DNA of 64,000 bases, from the NCBI GenBank assembly GCA_963205415.1, contig CAUJJS010000254.1:52098-116097 (forward strand), given 5' to 3'. The stretch's first letter is position 1. The number at the start of each line of letters is the position of its first letter. Below are positions 11,649-21,225 of this stretch, in pieces. Under the pieces are notes generated by a model that was not told where the DNA came from, did not search any database, and was given only the letters and a program-made list of their open reading frames with translations. The stretch is from Pseudomonadota bacterium (GTDB lineage Bacteria; Pseudomonadota; Gammaproteobacteria; Xanthomonadales; Xanthomonadaceae). The position numbers and the translations under genes are program-made.

Positions 11649-12854
11649 ATGGATATTCAGCGTTTCTTCATCAAAGGAAGTGTATTCGGTGCTGACGACC
11701 CGAAATTGCAGGGGGTATTCGCGCAGGTCCACGAGACACCAGAACGTCCTCGCTGCCTGTGCATACCGGGTGGCGTGGAGATGTACATTGCGCACCATCG
11801 GCAGTTTGTGGTCAAGCGCATGCCCGAAACGGGGAGTCAGCACCACCCCGGTTGTCCATCCTACGAACCTGAACTTCGGCAATCGGGTCTGGGTGAACTG
11901 GTTGGCGAAGCGGTGCTTGAATCAGAGTTGGGTTCGATAGAACTGCGAGTTGACTTTCCGTGGACCAGGTCCACCGGGAGAGGCGTGCCACGCGGGGAAC
12001 CGCAGGACGCGTCCGAGGTCGGAGTGTCGCGTCGACGCATGAGTCTGCGGGCGTTGATGCACTTTCTGTTTGAGCGTGCGGGTTTCAATCGCTGGAGTCC
12101 TGCGATGGAAGGCAGGCGCAACCAGGGCGTGTTGCACAAGTACCTGCAGGAAGCGGCGGAAAGTGTAGCGATCAAGGGAGTGGCACTGGTTGAGCGACTG
12201 TATGTGCCCGAACCCTTCAGTGAAGCTGGAAGGGCCGCCGCTGCCCAGCGGCGTCGCGAAAAACTGGCGGTATTGCGGCCCCGGGAAGGGCAGAGCCCTC
12301 TGGCCGTGGTCATCGGCGAATTCAAGGCGAGCGATGTGACGCCACTGGGGCACCGGGTATGGATCAAGCACATGCCGGATGCACCGCTGCTGATTGCAGC
12401 CAAGGCATGGGAACGCGTCGAGCGTGTGTTTGCCCCTCTATTGGAAGCACGGGATGCCGATACCGGTCACAAGGTCCGGCTGATGATGGCCGCTTTGATC
12501 CGTGCGCGGCGCGAACATACCTATGAGATTGACGTTGCGAGCCTGATGCTGACCAGCGAGCACTGGATCCCGGTCGAGGGTATTCATGAGCTGCCGCTGG
12601 TGCAGGCCCTGGTTGATCAGCAAAGGCGCTTCGTGAAGCCCTTGCGCTACGACGCCAGGAATGCAGCAAGTTTTCCGAATGTATTGTTGCTGGACGCAGG
12701 CGCTTCACCGGTTCCCTTGCATGTGGTCAGTGCCTATTTGGATCCGAAAGAACAAGCGGCCAAGGCCCTCGCCTTGAAATCTGGTGGTGACACGCAATGG
12801 ATATGGCGCACGGATGAATCGATGCCGGAATTGCCAGCCCGAGCGCGTCCATAG
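11649..12854 (+). CDS. DUF1173 family protein
   Basis: RPRCLCIPGGVEMYIAHHRQFVVKRMPETGSQHHPGCPSYEP Cys/His-rich N-terminus and ~400 aa size. Confidence 0.65.
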   Translation: MDIQRFFIKGSVFGADDPKLQGVFAQVHETPERPRCLCIPGGVEMYIAHHRQFVVKRMPETGSQHHPGCPSYEPELRQSGLGELVGEAVLESELGSIELRVDFPWTRSTGRGVPRGEPQDASEVGVSRRRMSLRALMHFLFERAGFNRWSPAMEGRRNQGVLHKYLQEAAESVAIKGVALVERLYVPEPFSEAGRAAAAQRRREKLAVLRPREGQSPLAVVIGEFKASDVTPLGHRVWIKHMPDAPLLIAAKAWERVERVFAPLLEARDADTGHKVRLMMAALIRARREHTYEIDVASLMLTSEHWIPVEGIHELPLVQALVDQQRRFVKPLRYDARNAASFPNVLLLDAGASPVPLHVVSAYLDPKEQAAKALALKSGGDTQWIWRTDESMPELPARARP

Positions 12855-13026
12855 CGCACCGGCAGATTCGCCGGCGTTGGGTGGAGCTGTGCCGCAGGTC
12901 GTGCTTTAGCCGATGTCGAAATGTCGCGTCTTTCGCGCGGCTTGTTTCTGGAGTGTTTCCTGTGCATCCGTGAACATCGTGCTGCTTCGGTTGCCAATGC
13001 AACCCCAACCAACCCGACAGCAGTTT

Positions 13027-13482
13027 ATGAATCACCAACAGGTAAGCGAGATATGTTTCGAAGAGACCTACACCGTGCCAATCGATCAGACGGCACGTTC
13101 ACTGTTCACGCGTTTGCCGCATGGGAAACACTATGCCGAGACGCTCATCGAGTGTCTGGCCACCGGGTACCTGATCGCGGTTGTCGAGTCGATTTGCATT
13201 CGGGAGATGCACCGGCAGATCGATCCCACAGTGGAAGTTGTTGTCGGCAAGACCATCCACTTGGAGCACTGCGGCCCAATACCGCCCGGTGCGACGATTC
13301 GTCTGCAGGGCTGGGTAGAGCGGCTGGGCCAGCGTAGCGCCACGTTTTGCATCAGGGCCTACGACGACCATGAACTCGTTTGCGATGGCAAAGTGACGTT
13401 GGTGGCGGCAGACCGTGCATCGATGGAGTCAAAAATTGCGACCAAGGTAAACGATCTTCTAAAAATTGACGTCGTTTCATAG
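13027..13482 (+). CDS. hotdog-fold thioesterase (fluoroacetyl-CoA thioesterase/FlK-like)
   Basis: LATGYLIAVVESICIREM...VVVGKTIHLEHCGPIPPGATIRLQGWVERLGQRSATFCIRAYDDHELVCDGKVT. Confidence 0.65.
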   Translation: MNHQQVSEICFEETYTVPIDQTARSLFTRLPHGKHYAETLIECLATGYLIAVVESICIREMHRQIDPTVEVVVGKTIHLEHCGPIPPGATIRLQGWVERLGQRSATFCIRAYDDHELVCDGKVTLVAADRASMESKIATKVNDLLKIDVVS

Positions 13483-13634
13483 AGGCAGAACAGCCCGGGA
13501 GCAGGTGTCTACTTACGGATCTATGAATTGGGCGCTGCTTGCGCCCAACCACGTCAGACATCCGGTTGACATAGCCGTTTTGCACGAGAGCATGAATTAG
13601 CGAATTCTTTCGCGATTCATGAAGGAGTGCATCC

Positions 13635-15071
13635 ATGTCGAATGCAGTGGTCAAGGTCAAGGTCAATGGCAGCCAGTCTATGCTGCCCACCGTGCTGGGA
13701 CAAGGCCCGGCACGGATCCCCACAGGCGGCAAGATCCGCGCCGGCATCAAGGTTCTGACGGCGAAGGCGGCTGCGCACCCCGATGCCCGCGCCATCTACG
13801 AGCGGGGCGTGGCAGCAGGCGACTCGTTTATCCAAATCGAGCAGGCGCTTGCCGCAGCGCTGCCCCAGCTCAAAACCCCGCTCATCCCCAAGAACGTGTC
13901 CTGGTTCACGGTGCGTGGCCAGGACTTTTCCAACCCCGAGATCGCCCGTCAGATTCTGGAGGTCCATGGGGAAGACCGGGATGATGGCGTTAAGCGCCTC
14001 TACCGGTTCCCGGTCGTGTTCCCATCCGACTTCTGGCAGGTGGTGATGCCCCACGAGCTGGCGGCCTGGGGTGCTGCAGAGAAGCACTACTGGTCCGAAT
14101 ACTCGCCGGATGGCCGTGTGCGCTACTGCAAACAGCACGCATCCGTGCCCTTTGACGACACGGGCAAGCGGGTGATTCGCTTGTTTGGCGGGCGCAAGAC
14201 GATGTTGCGTGAACAGAACGGTGGTTTGTGTGACCCGGAGTCCTGCAGTGAATACCAACTTCGCCAGTGCAACCTGACTGGGCGCTTCCTGTTCTTCATC
14301 CCGGGCATCCGCTCCATCAGTGCCTTCGAGCTGCACACCAACAGCTTTTATGCGATGAACATGGCCATCCAGAAGTTCGAGACCATCAGCTTTCTGCGCG
14401 GCGGGCGCATCTCGGGCTTTCTGGACAGCCAGCGCACGCCGTTCTACCTGACCAAGAAGCTGATGGATGTGGCGCGCATCGACGAGCAGGGTCGGGCAGT
14501 GCGGGTGCCGCAATGGATCATCGATCTGGAAGCACCGGTCGATGTGACCGCGTTGATACGCCACAACGAGGACCAAGGCGCTGCCATCGTCCAAGCGCAA
14601 CTTGCGGCGCACGTGCTTGACGGTGCCTTAGGCCCAGGGAATGGTGTTGACACCGCCGATCAACCGCCCGTAGACGCAGAGCCAGCAGGCAACCAACGCC
14701 AGAGCCAGCCAGAGAGCGAGGTCGGCTGGAGGGATATTGTCACGAAGGGGCCAACGCTTGAACAAATTGCTGACAAGGTCCAATCCTATGGCATCAATCT
14801 GGCCCAGTATGACGCCTACGCTGACCAGCGCTGGGGCAGTGGCTGGCGTTTCAATGCTTTTGGTCGCCAGCACGCCCATGAGGAACTGGCGCGTTACCGG
14901 AACGACCCGAAGGGCTACCTCGACAAGATCGACTGCGTGATGCGGGGGGGCATGAGCGGGCCGCGAACTTTCAAGGCTTGGTCTGACCACGCCCTTGACC
15001 CCAAGGGGGGCGGGACGAAGCTGTCGGAACCGACCCCATCGTTCAAAGCACAAGCCCAGGAGGCCCCATGA
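13635..15071 (+). CDS. Gp3-like / recombination-directionality-factor-like protein (hypothesis)
   Basis: NGGLCDPESCSEYQLRQCNLTGRFLFFIPGIRSISAFELHTNSFYAMNMAIQKFETISFLRGGRISG resembles Gp3-like RDF signature (Cys pair, LPGI.., T-S-.., GGRI). Confidence 0.5.
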   Translation: MSNAVVKVKVNGSQSMLPTVLGQGPARIPTGGKIRAGIKVLTAKAAAHPDARAIYERGVAAGDSFIQIEQALAAALPQLKTPLIPKNVSWFTVRGQDFSNPEIARQILEVHGEDRDDGVKRLYRFPVVFPSDFWQVVMPHELAAWGAAEKHYWSEYSPDGRVRYCKQHASVPFDDTGKRVIRLFGGRKTMLREQNGGLCDPESCSEYQLRQCNLTGRFLFFIPGIRSISAFELHTNSFYAMNMAIQKFETISFLRGGRISGFLDSQRTPFYLTKKLMDVARIDEQGRAVRVPQWIIDLEAPVDVTALIRHNEDQGAAIVQAQLAAHVLDGALGPGNGVDTADQPPVDAEPAGNQRQSQPESEVGWRDIVTKGPTLEQIADKVQSYGINLAQYDAYADQRWGSGWRFNAFGRQHAHEELARYRNDPKGYLDKIDCVMRGGMSGPRTFKAWSDHALDPKGGGTKLSEPTPSFKAQAQEAP

Positions 15072-16384
15072 TCCGCATTGCCCAGTTTTCTGATCTTCAC
15101 TACAGCGCCAAGAACCTGGTCGAGGCCGACCGCTGCTTCAGCCATGCCGTGGACCGTGCCATCGCCGTGAAAGTGGATGCCGCTGTGGTGTCGGGTGACT
15201 CGACGGACCATGCGCTGGACCTGCATTCACCCGCTGTGGAGCGGCTGGCACGCAATATCCGGCGTTTGGCCGACCATTGCCCGGTGCTGATGCTACAGGG
15301 CACGTTCTCGCATGAACCGCCGGGCACACTGTCGATGTTCCGGTTGCTGGGCGGACGCTACCCGGTGCATGTCGCCGACCGGATCGGGCAGGTGGGGCTC
15401 ATGGATGACGGGCGCTGGGTAGCGTCGGAAGACTGGCAGTTCACGGTCTGGCCCAGTGGGCTGCGTGCCTTGTTTTCTTGCGTGCCGACGGTGAACAAGG
15501 CGGTTGTGGCGGCCACCGTGGGTGCCAGTTCAGCGGCAGAAGCTGTGGGGGAGCATCTGGCTGTGCTGCTGCGTGGGTTTGCCGCCAGCAACCTGGCAGC
15601 ACGCGATCAAGGCCTGCCCACCATCGCGGTGTCGCACGGCACAGTGTTCGGCTGCATTTCAGAGCATGGTGTGCCCATGGCGGGTTTTGATCATGAATTC
15701 ACGACCGGCGCGCTGTTTGCGGCTGAGGCGAGCGCCTTCATGCTGGGCCACATCCATCGGCATCAGGCCTGGGAGAACAAGGCTGCGGCGTTTGAGGGCA
15801 GGGCGGGACATCAGTGCATCGCCTATCCCGGCTCCATCGGGCGTTTCCACTATGGCGAGGAGGGCGACAAAGGCTTCCTGCTGTGGAAGATCGATGCAGA
15901 CAAGGTGCGCTTCACGCTGGAGCCCACGCCGGCGCGCCGCACCCTTGACATCGTGTTTGAAGGCAAACCCGATCTGGCCGGGTTGCGCGAAGTTGTCGAG
16001 CGGGAAGGCATTGACGGGGCCTTTGTTCGGGTGCGCTGGACCGTGGCCGACGAGGATCGACACGAAGTGAACCGCGCGGCGATGCAGAAGACGCTGGAAG
16101 GCGCAGCGGAAATCAAGCTAGAAGGACGCATCGTGCCGGTGGTGCGCACACGGGCGGCGGGAATCTCCCAACTCGCCAGCCTTGCGGACAAGGTGCGGGT
16201 TTGGGCGACATCCACTGAAGCGAAGCCCCAGCCGCTGCTCGACTGCCTTCAAGCGCTGGCAAGCCAGGCGCCGGAGGCGATTGCCGAGCGAACCCTGTGC
16301 GGGACTGCGGTGCCCACGGCGGAAGTCATGGCGGAGTTGTCATTGACCGAAGACGCAGATGCGGAGCCCGCACTGTTGTTCTGA
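15068..16384 (+). CDS. SbcD/Mre11-like metallophosphoesterase
   Basis: IRIAQFSDLHYSAKN...VVSGDSTDH...LMLQGTFSHE...FMLGHIHRHQ calcineurin-like motifs; 4-nt overlap with the upstream ORF. Confidence 0.85.
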   Translation: MIRIAQFSDLHYSAKNLVEADRCFSHAVDRAIAVKVDAAVVSGDSTDHALDLHSPAVERLARNIRRLADHCPVLMLQGTFSHEPPGTLSMFRLLGGRYPVHVADRIGQVGLMDDGRWVASEDWQFTVWPSGLRALFSCVPTVNKAVVAATVGASSAAEAVGEHLAVLLRGFAASNLAARDQGLPTIAVSHGTVFGCISEHGVPMAGFDHEFTTGALFAAEASAFMLGHIHRHQAWENKAAAFEGRAGHQCIAYPGSIGRFHYGEEGDKGFLLWKIDADKVRFTLEPTPARRTLDIVFEGKPDLAGLREVVEREGIDGAFVRVRWTVADEDRHEVNRAAMQKTLEGAAEIKLEGRIVPVVRTRAAGISQLASLADKVRVWATSTEAKPQPLLDCLQALASQAPEAIAERTLCGTAVPTAEVMAELSLTEDADAEPALLF

Positions 16385-16466
16385 CGCGGCCACCCAAGGC
16401 GCGAATGGACTTGAACAAGGTCCATTGCGCGCGAGACTGGTTCCATCCTTTATCTGGAGCACGATC

Positions 16467-18944
16467 ATGCAAGTTCTTTCATTGACCCTCAAGGGGTTTC
16501 GGGGCATCCGCGATGGCTTGGGCCGCGACGAGCTGAGCCTGGACTTCGAACAGCTGGCCGATGGCGCCGAGCTGGTCGCCATTGCTGGCGCCAATGGGCG
16601 GGGCAAGACCACCGTCATGGACAACATGCATCCCTACCTGACCATGCCCTCGCGCGCCGCCGTGGCGGGGCCGGGTGGTTTTTCATACTACGACCACGTC
16701 TGCCTGCCCGAGAACGAGAAGGACCTGACCTGGGCGCACGAGGGGCGCAGCTACCGTTCGCAGGTGGTGATCCGCCTCAATGGCCGGCGCAAGACCGAAG
16801 CTTTTCTGTTCGCACTGGGCGATACGGGCAGCTGGATGCCGCTGCGGCTTGATGATGGCACGGTCTCCGATGGCAAGGTGGAAACCTATAACCGTTGCGT
16901 GGAGGCGATCTGCGGCAGTGCCGACACCTTCTTTACATCGGTGTTCTCCGCTCAGGGCAAACGCCAGCTCAGCACCTACCGCAATGCGGAGATCAAGACC
17001 TTGCTGGCGGATTTGCTCGGGCAGGAGGAAATCCGCGCCCTGGGTCAGAAGGCGGGTGAGACGGCGCGGCTGCTCAAGGCCGGGCTGTCGGCCATCCGGC
17101 AGGAACTGGCCGGTTTCGATGAGGAGGCCGGGCGGGTCTCAAGCGAGCGGCGACGGCTTGATGGCGCGTCGGGTCGGGTGGTGCAGAGCCTTGCCGCCCG
17201 GCAACTGGCGCAGCGTGACCTTGAAGCCGTTAGGGCCCGGCATGCCAGGCTGTCGGCCGAACGCGACCAGTCACGGGTCACCGAGACACGGCGTGCGCAA
17301 TTGCTGGCCGAGCGCAAGGCGCTGGTCGATACGGGTACCCAGGCCATCGAGGCCCTCAAAGCACAAGACCAGGGCGAGCAGCAGCGGCTGGAACGGCTGG
17401 TGCAGCGCATCCTGAACCGGGTGAACCAGGAACGCACCCGCTGGCAGGCTTTGCAGCATACGCAGCGGCAGTGTCGGGAGGTCTTGGAGGCTGCCGGAGC
17501 AGTGCGGCGCGCCGTTGCCCGACTGCCGCTGGCCGAGCGTGTGCTGTCGTTGCGTAATGCGCAGACTGCGACGAGTCGTCAGCAGGCCCAGCGCCTGACC
17601 CAATGCCAAGGGGCCGAGCACATGGCCGAGCAGAAGCTTGCAGGCATTGAGCGGGAGGCGGGTAAGGCGGTGCTCCAGGCCGAAGAACTGGCCCACCGCT
17701 TCGGCCTGACGAGCGAGGTGCCTTGTGCCGGAACCGACCTGCAGGGCCAATGCAAGCTGCTGGGAGATGCGCGCGACGCGCAGGCCTTGATCCCGAGTGC
17801 CAAGGGGCAGATCACCCGGTTGGTACGGGAGAAGGCGCAGGCGCAATCGGAGTTGGCCGCCGCCCGCCAGCTACGGGAGGCCCTGGTCGATGCGCCGCAG
17901 GCTGTTGCGTGGGCTGAGCACAGGGGCGATAGGGCCCGGGAGCGTGCGTCACGGCTCGCGGTACTCGCTGCGAAGGCAGGTGAAATGGCGCAAGCGCGCA
18001 CCGCACTGGTCCACGTCGAGCAGGAACTTGGGGCGCTGGGGCAAGGTGATGCTGCCCAATGGGATGGGGCAGAGACCTCCGAGGAGCAGGCCGAACGCCA
18101 GCAGATCGACAGGGCACGACAGGTGGTTGCCGAACAACTGGCGCGGCAGTCCCAGCATTTTCGGGCAGGGATGAACCGGTTGGAAGAAACGCTGACTGCC
18201 ATGCCTGTGCCCTACGACGAGCAGCAACTCGCTGCGGCTGTCCAGGCCATGGCGCAGACCGAAGAGTCGGTTGCAGGAGCAGAGCAATCACATCTGGCGG
18301 TGGTGCGGGATGCCCAGCAACTGGAGGCACTGTGCCATCACACCCAGTCGCTCGCGGCGCGGCGCTCGCAGGTTCAGACCCGAATCGCCCACGTGGAAGC
18401 CGAACTGGGTGGCTGGAACCTGTTCGCGCGCTGCATGAGCAATGACGGCTTGATCGCCCTGGCCATCGACGATGCCGGTCCGGCTCTGTCGGGGCTGGCC
18501 AACGACCTGCTGCTGGCGTGCTACGGTTCGCGCTTCACGGTGTCCATCCATACCTTGGTGGAGACCGGCAAGGGCGAGCAGCGGGAAGGCTTTGACATCG
18601 TCGTGCACGATGGCGATTCGGGCGAGAGCAAGAGTGTTGGCTTGATGAGCGGCGGTGAACGCGTCTGGATCAACGAGTGTTTGATCCGGGCGGTCGCCCT
18701 GTACCTGGTCCAGAACTCTGGCCGGCGCTATGCGACGCTGTTCTCGGACGAAGCCGATGGGCCGCTGGACCCCGAGCGCAAGCGCATGTTCATGGCGATG
18801 AAGCGGGAGGTCTTGCGCCTGGGCGGCTATGAGCGGGAGTTCTTCGTTTCGCAGACGCCAGAGCTGACGGCCATGGCTGATGTGGTGATTGACCTGGATG
18901 CGCAGATGGTGTCGGCGCATGCTGCGGAATGCGTGGCCGTTTGA
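16467..18944 (+). CDS. SbcC/Rad50-like AAA ATPase
   Basis: Walker A GANGRGKTT, coiled coil with PCAGTDLQGQC hook-like Cys pair, signature LMSGGERVW, Walker B TLFSDEADGPLD. Confidence 0.85.
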   Translation: MQVLSLTLKGFRGIRDGLGRDELSLDFEQLADGAELVAIAGANGRGKTTVMDNMHPYLTMPSRAAVAGPGGFSYYDHVCLPENEKDLTWAHEGRSYRSQVVIRLNGRRKTEAFLFALGDTGSWMPLRLDDGTVSDGKVETYNRCVEAICGSADTFFTSVFSAQGKRQLSTYRNAEIKTLLADLLGQEEIRALGQKAGETARLLKAGLSAIRQELAGFDEEAGRVSSERRRLDGASGRVVQSLAARQLAQRDLEAVRARHARLSAERDQSRVTETRRAQLLAERKALVDTGTQAIEALKAQDQGEQQRLERLVQRILNRVNQERTRWQALQHTQRQCREVLEAAGAVRRAVARLPLAERVLSLRNAQTATSRQQAQRLTQCQGAEHMAEQKLAGIEREAGKAVLQAEELAHRFGLTSEVPCAGTDLQGQCKLLGDARDAQALIPSAKGQITRLVREKAQAQSELAAARQLREALVDAPQAVAWAEHRGDRARERASRLAVLAAKAGEMAQARTALVHVEQELGALGQGDAAQWDGAETSEEQAERQQIDRARQVVAEQLARQSQHFRAGMNRLEETLTAMPVPYDEQQLAAAVQAMAQTEESVAGAEQSHLAVVRDAQQLEALCHHTQSLAARRSQVQTRIAHVEAELGGWNLFARCMSNDGLIALAIDDAGPALSGLANDLLLACYGSRFTVSIHTLVETGKGEQREGFDIVVHDGDSGESKSVGLMSGGERVWINECLIRAVALYLVQNSGRRYATLFSDEADGPLDPERKRMFMAMKREVLRLGGYEREFFVSQTPELTAMADVVIDLDAQMVSAHAAECVAV

Positions 18945-19008
18945 ATCGGCATCCCTGCATCAGGTGCGCAGTGTCACTTTTGGCAAAATACCGCCAACTA
19001 TTTCAACA

Positions 19009-19491
19009 ATGTATCTCGGTGACAGAGGAGCCTGTTTGACACCCGAACGATTTCACACCCATTCTGTGGGGCCGGATGAAGCGGCCCTGCGCGCTGCATT
19101 CCTCCAATGCAGCGCGCTGATGCAACAGCGCAATAGCACGACCATGGGTCTGGCCGTCCACAACAAAAGCAATCTGGACGGCGTTGTGCGTACCGTCTTT
19201 GGCGACAGCGTGGTCAAGGTGCTGGACCGGGACAACAAACTGGACTTGAAAGGGATCACGATCCACCTGCTGACCGAGAAAATCCAACTCCGAAAGCTGG
19301 AAGGGCCTGTCGTAGCCGCCTTCGTCGACCCCCACAAGCTTGACAAGATCGTGTCCAGCGCAGGGGTCACCGATATTGTGTTTGTGCCATGGGCGGTGGA
19401 AGAGCTTCCCATCTACCTGGCAGAGCATCCTTTGTCGCAGGAGATTTTTCGTTCGCCGTCGCTTTACGGGTCGATGGCCGACGGCGCTTGA
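19009..19491 (+). CDS. hypothetical protein
   Basis: ORF in same orientation after the SbcC-like gene; ATG at 19009. Confidence 0.6.
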   Translation: MYLGDRGACLTPERFHTHSVGPDEAALRAAFLQCSALMQQRNSTTMGLAVHNKSNLDGVVRTVFGDSVVKVLDRDNKLDLKGITIHLLTEKIQLRKLEGPVVAAFVDPHKLDKIVSSAGVTDIVFVPWAVEELPIYLAEHPLSQEIFRSPSLYGSMADGA

Positions 19492-19522
19492 ACGATGGTC
19501 AACTGCTTGTCGGTGGGCCGCT

Positions 19523-20233
19523 CTACTGAAAAATCCGTGGCTCTATCGTTTCTCCCCGCATGAACGCGATGTAGGCGCAGGCCTTGCCCATGTCTTTAAA
19601 CCGGGCAATCACTTCATTGAGATGAATGACGGCCCAGGGGTTCTCAGGAATGTTCGATGGCTGCAAACTGAGCTCTGGCTCCCGGTAGGCGGGATGACGG
19701 TACAACGTCCGCCCTGACTTCCAGTCGATGATGTTCAGCATGCAAGCCGTGAGAATGGCACCGCCGCCCGACTCGCCTTCTTCTACCAGCAGAGGGACTT
19801 TGAGACTACCGCCCGAGCGGCCAATCTTGCCAACCACGTCATATTCATTCAGCCACGGTTCACCAGTGTGAGTGTTACCCAATACGAGCCGAACTTTGCC
19901 GCCGGTTTGACGGCGGGATTCAAGAACAGCTGCCGCTTTGGGATCCGTTTCCGGGTCAAAGTAGGTCTGCAGGGTCAGGGCTGACCGAGACCACGCCGAA
20001 ACTGCTTCCTCGTATTTCCTGTACCCGGCGAGCGCCGCGTAATCGTTCGAGGTGAATGACAGGTCGGCTCGGTTCAGGCGCTGCGCAATCTGATTCGCAT
20101 GATCGCGGGCATTGTCGAAACCAAAGCAGCTATAGCCATAGTCGGTGGCGATCACGTACAGTTTCTGCTCAATGTTCAGGGTCACTTGCTGGGTCGAACG
20201 TTCCTTTCCCAGCCCGGTGTTGTCATGTTGCAT
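19523..20233 (-). CDS. hypothetical protein
   Basis: ATG at 20233 preceded by TTTTTGGAGCAAGAT; coherent ORF MQHDNTGLGKERSTQQVTLNIEQKLYVIATDYGYSCFGF. Confidence 0.65.
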   Translation of the reverse strand: MQHDNTGLGKERSTQQVTLNIEQKLYVIATDYGYSCFGFDNARDHANQIAQRLNRADLSFTSNDYAALAGYRKYEEAVSAWSRSALTLQTYFDPETDPKAAAVLESRRQTGGKVRLVLGNTHTGEPWLNEYDVVGKIGRSGGSLKVPLLVEEGESGGGAILTACMLNIIDWKSGRTLYRHPAYREPELSLQPSNIPENPWAVIHLNEVIARFKDMGKACAYIAFMRGETIEPRIFQ

Positions 20234-20318
20234 ATCTTGCTCCAAAAAGAACAGGGCGTCGGCCTTGCAGCGCGACGCCCTGAGGGACTTGAGACCACCT
20301 TGTGGTGGCCGATAAAAT

Positions 20319-20651
20319 TCATCCGGCCAGCAACACCTCCGGTGGCTGGTTGAGGTGGTGCCGGACCATGCGGTTGCCGGCATGGAACAACTGGTCCAGG
20401 TACACGGCTTCCAACAGGCTGTCGGGTACCTCGATGCCGAGTTCGGTCAGCCTGTCTGACACGGTGTTGATGTCGGTCCAGTCGCGCTGGGGCTCATGGA
20501 GGCTGCTGTAGTGGACACGTTCCTCAATGACCTGTGGGGCATCCTCATGCGCCAGCACTTGCAGAAAAAGATCGTTCAGCGGTCGGTCATAACCCGCGAT
20601 CACCACGACTTCGTCGTCTTGGTAGCGTGTGCGGACAGAATGCTGACTCAC
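20319..20651 (-). CDS. hypothetical protein
   Basis: 110-aa ORF, overlaps next minus-strand gene by 4 nt. Confidence 0.6.
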   Translation of the reverse strand: MSQHSVRTRYQDDEVVVIAGYDRPLNDLFLQVLAHEDAPQVIEERVHYSSLHEPQRDWTDINTVSDRLTELGIEVPDSLLEAVYLDQLFHAGNRMVRHHLNQPPEVLLAG

Positions 20652-20956
20652 AACGCTTCTCCTGGGGGGGCGAAGACAGGTAGCCCATCAATGACGGCTG
20701 AATCTGCATCGAACTTCAGCCAGACGATACCGGCCAGTTCTGCCGCTTCAAAGACGGTAGCCAGGTCGGCTTCCGTTGGAATGTCGTAGCGCGGCGAACC
20801 GACGTAGACAAAGCCGCCGTGGGCGGTGGGATAGGCGTTGACCGACAAATCATTGGCGATCAACTTGTGACGTGTGGCTGGCGTCAGGTGCGCACTCGAC
20901 AGTGCAGCCAGGGGCTCGGCCTGCTGGCGCAGGCTGGTGACAGTGGCTTCATTCAT
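20648..20956 (-). CDS. DUF5983-like small protein (possible anti-restriction associated)
   Basis: SSAHLTPATRHKLIANDLSVNAYPTAHGGFVYVG...IVWLKFDADSAVIDGLPVF. Confidence 0.55.
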   Translation of the reverse strand: MNEATVTSLRQQAEPLAALSSAHLTPATRHKLIANDLSVNAYPTAHGGFVYVGSPRYDIPTEADLATVFEAAELAGIVWLKFDADSAVIDGLPVFAPPGEAL

Positions 20957-21131
20957 GGGGGACTCCTTGGGGTTGGGGTGATTGGTTTGCGGCACATCGG
21001 GCACGGGATGGACGGTTGAAGTCCATCCCGCAGGCCTGGCAGCGAAACCAGCGCAGTTGGCCGAGTTGGCCAAGCAAAACCCCCAAGCCCGGACACAGGG
21101 GGCAACGGGGCTGTGTGGATGCAGGCATCAT
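20949..21131 (-). CDS. small Cys-rich (zinc-ribbon-like) protein
   Basis: CPLCPGLGVLLGQLGQLRWFRCQACGMDF. Confidence 0.5.
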   Translation of the reverse strand: MMPASTQPRCPLCPGLGVLLGQLGQLRWFRCQACGMDFNRPSRARCAANQSPQPQGVPHE

Positions 21132-21225
21132 TTTTCCTTCAGAAAATAGAAGGACTCGCCAGGCCCTTATGGGGCAGCAAGCCCTTCGGGGTAGTAATTT
21201 TTTGGTGGGAACGCAGGCCAAGGTG

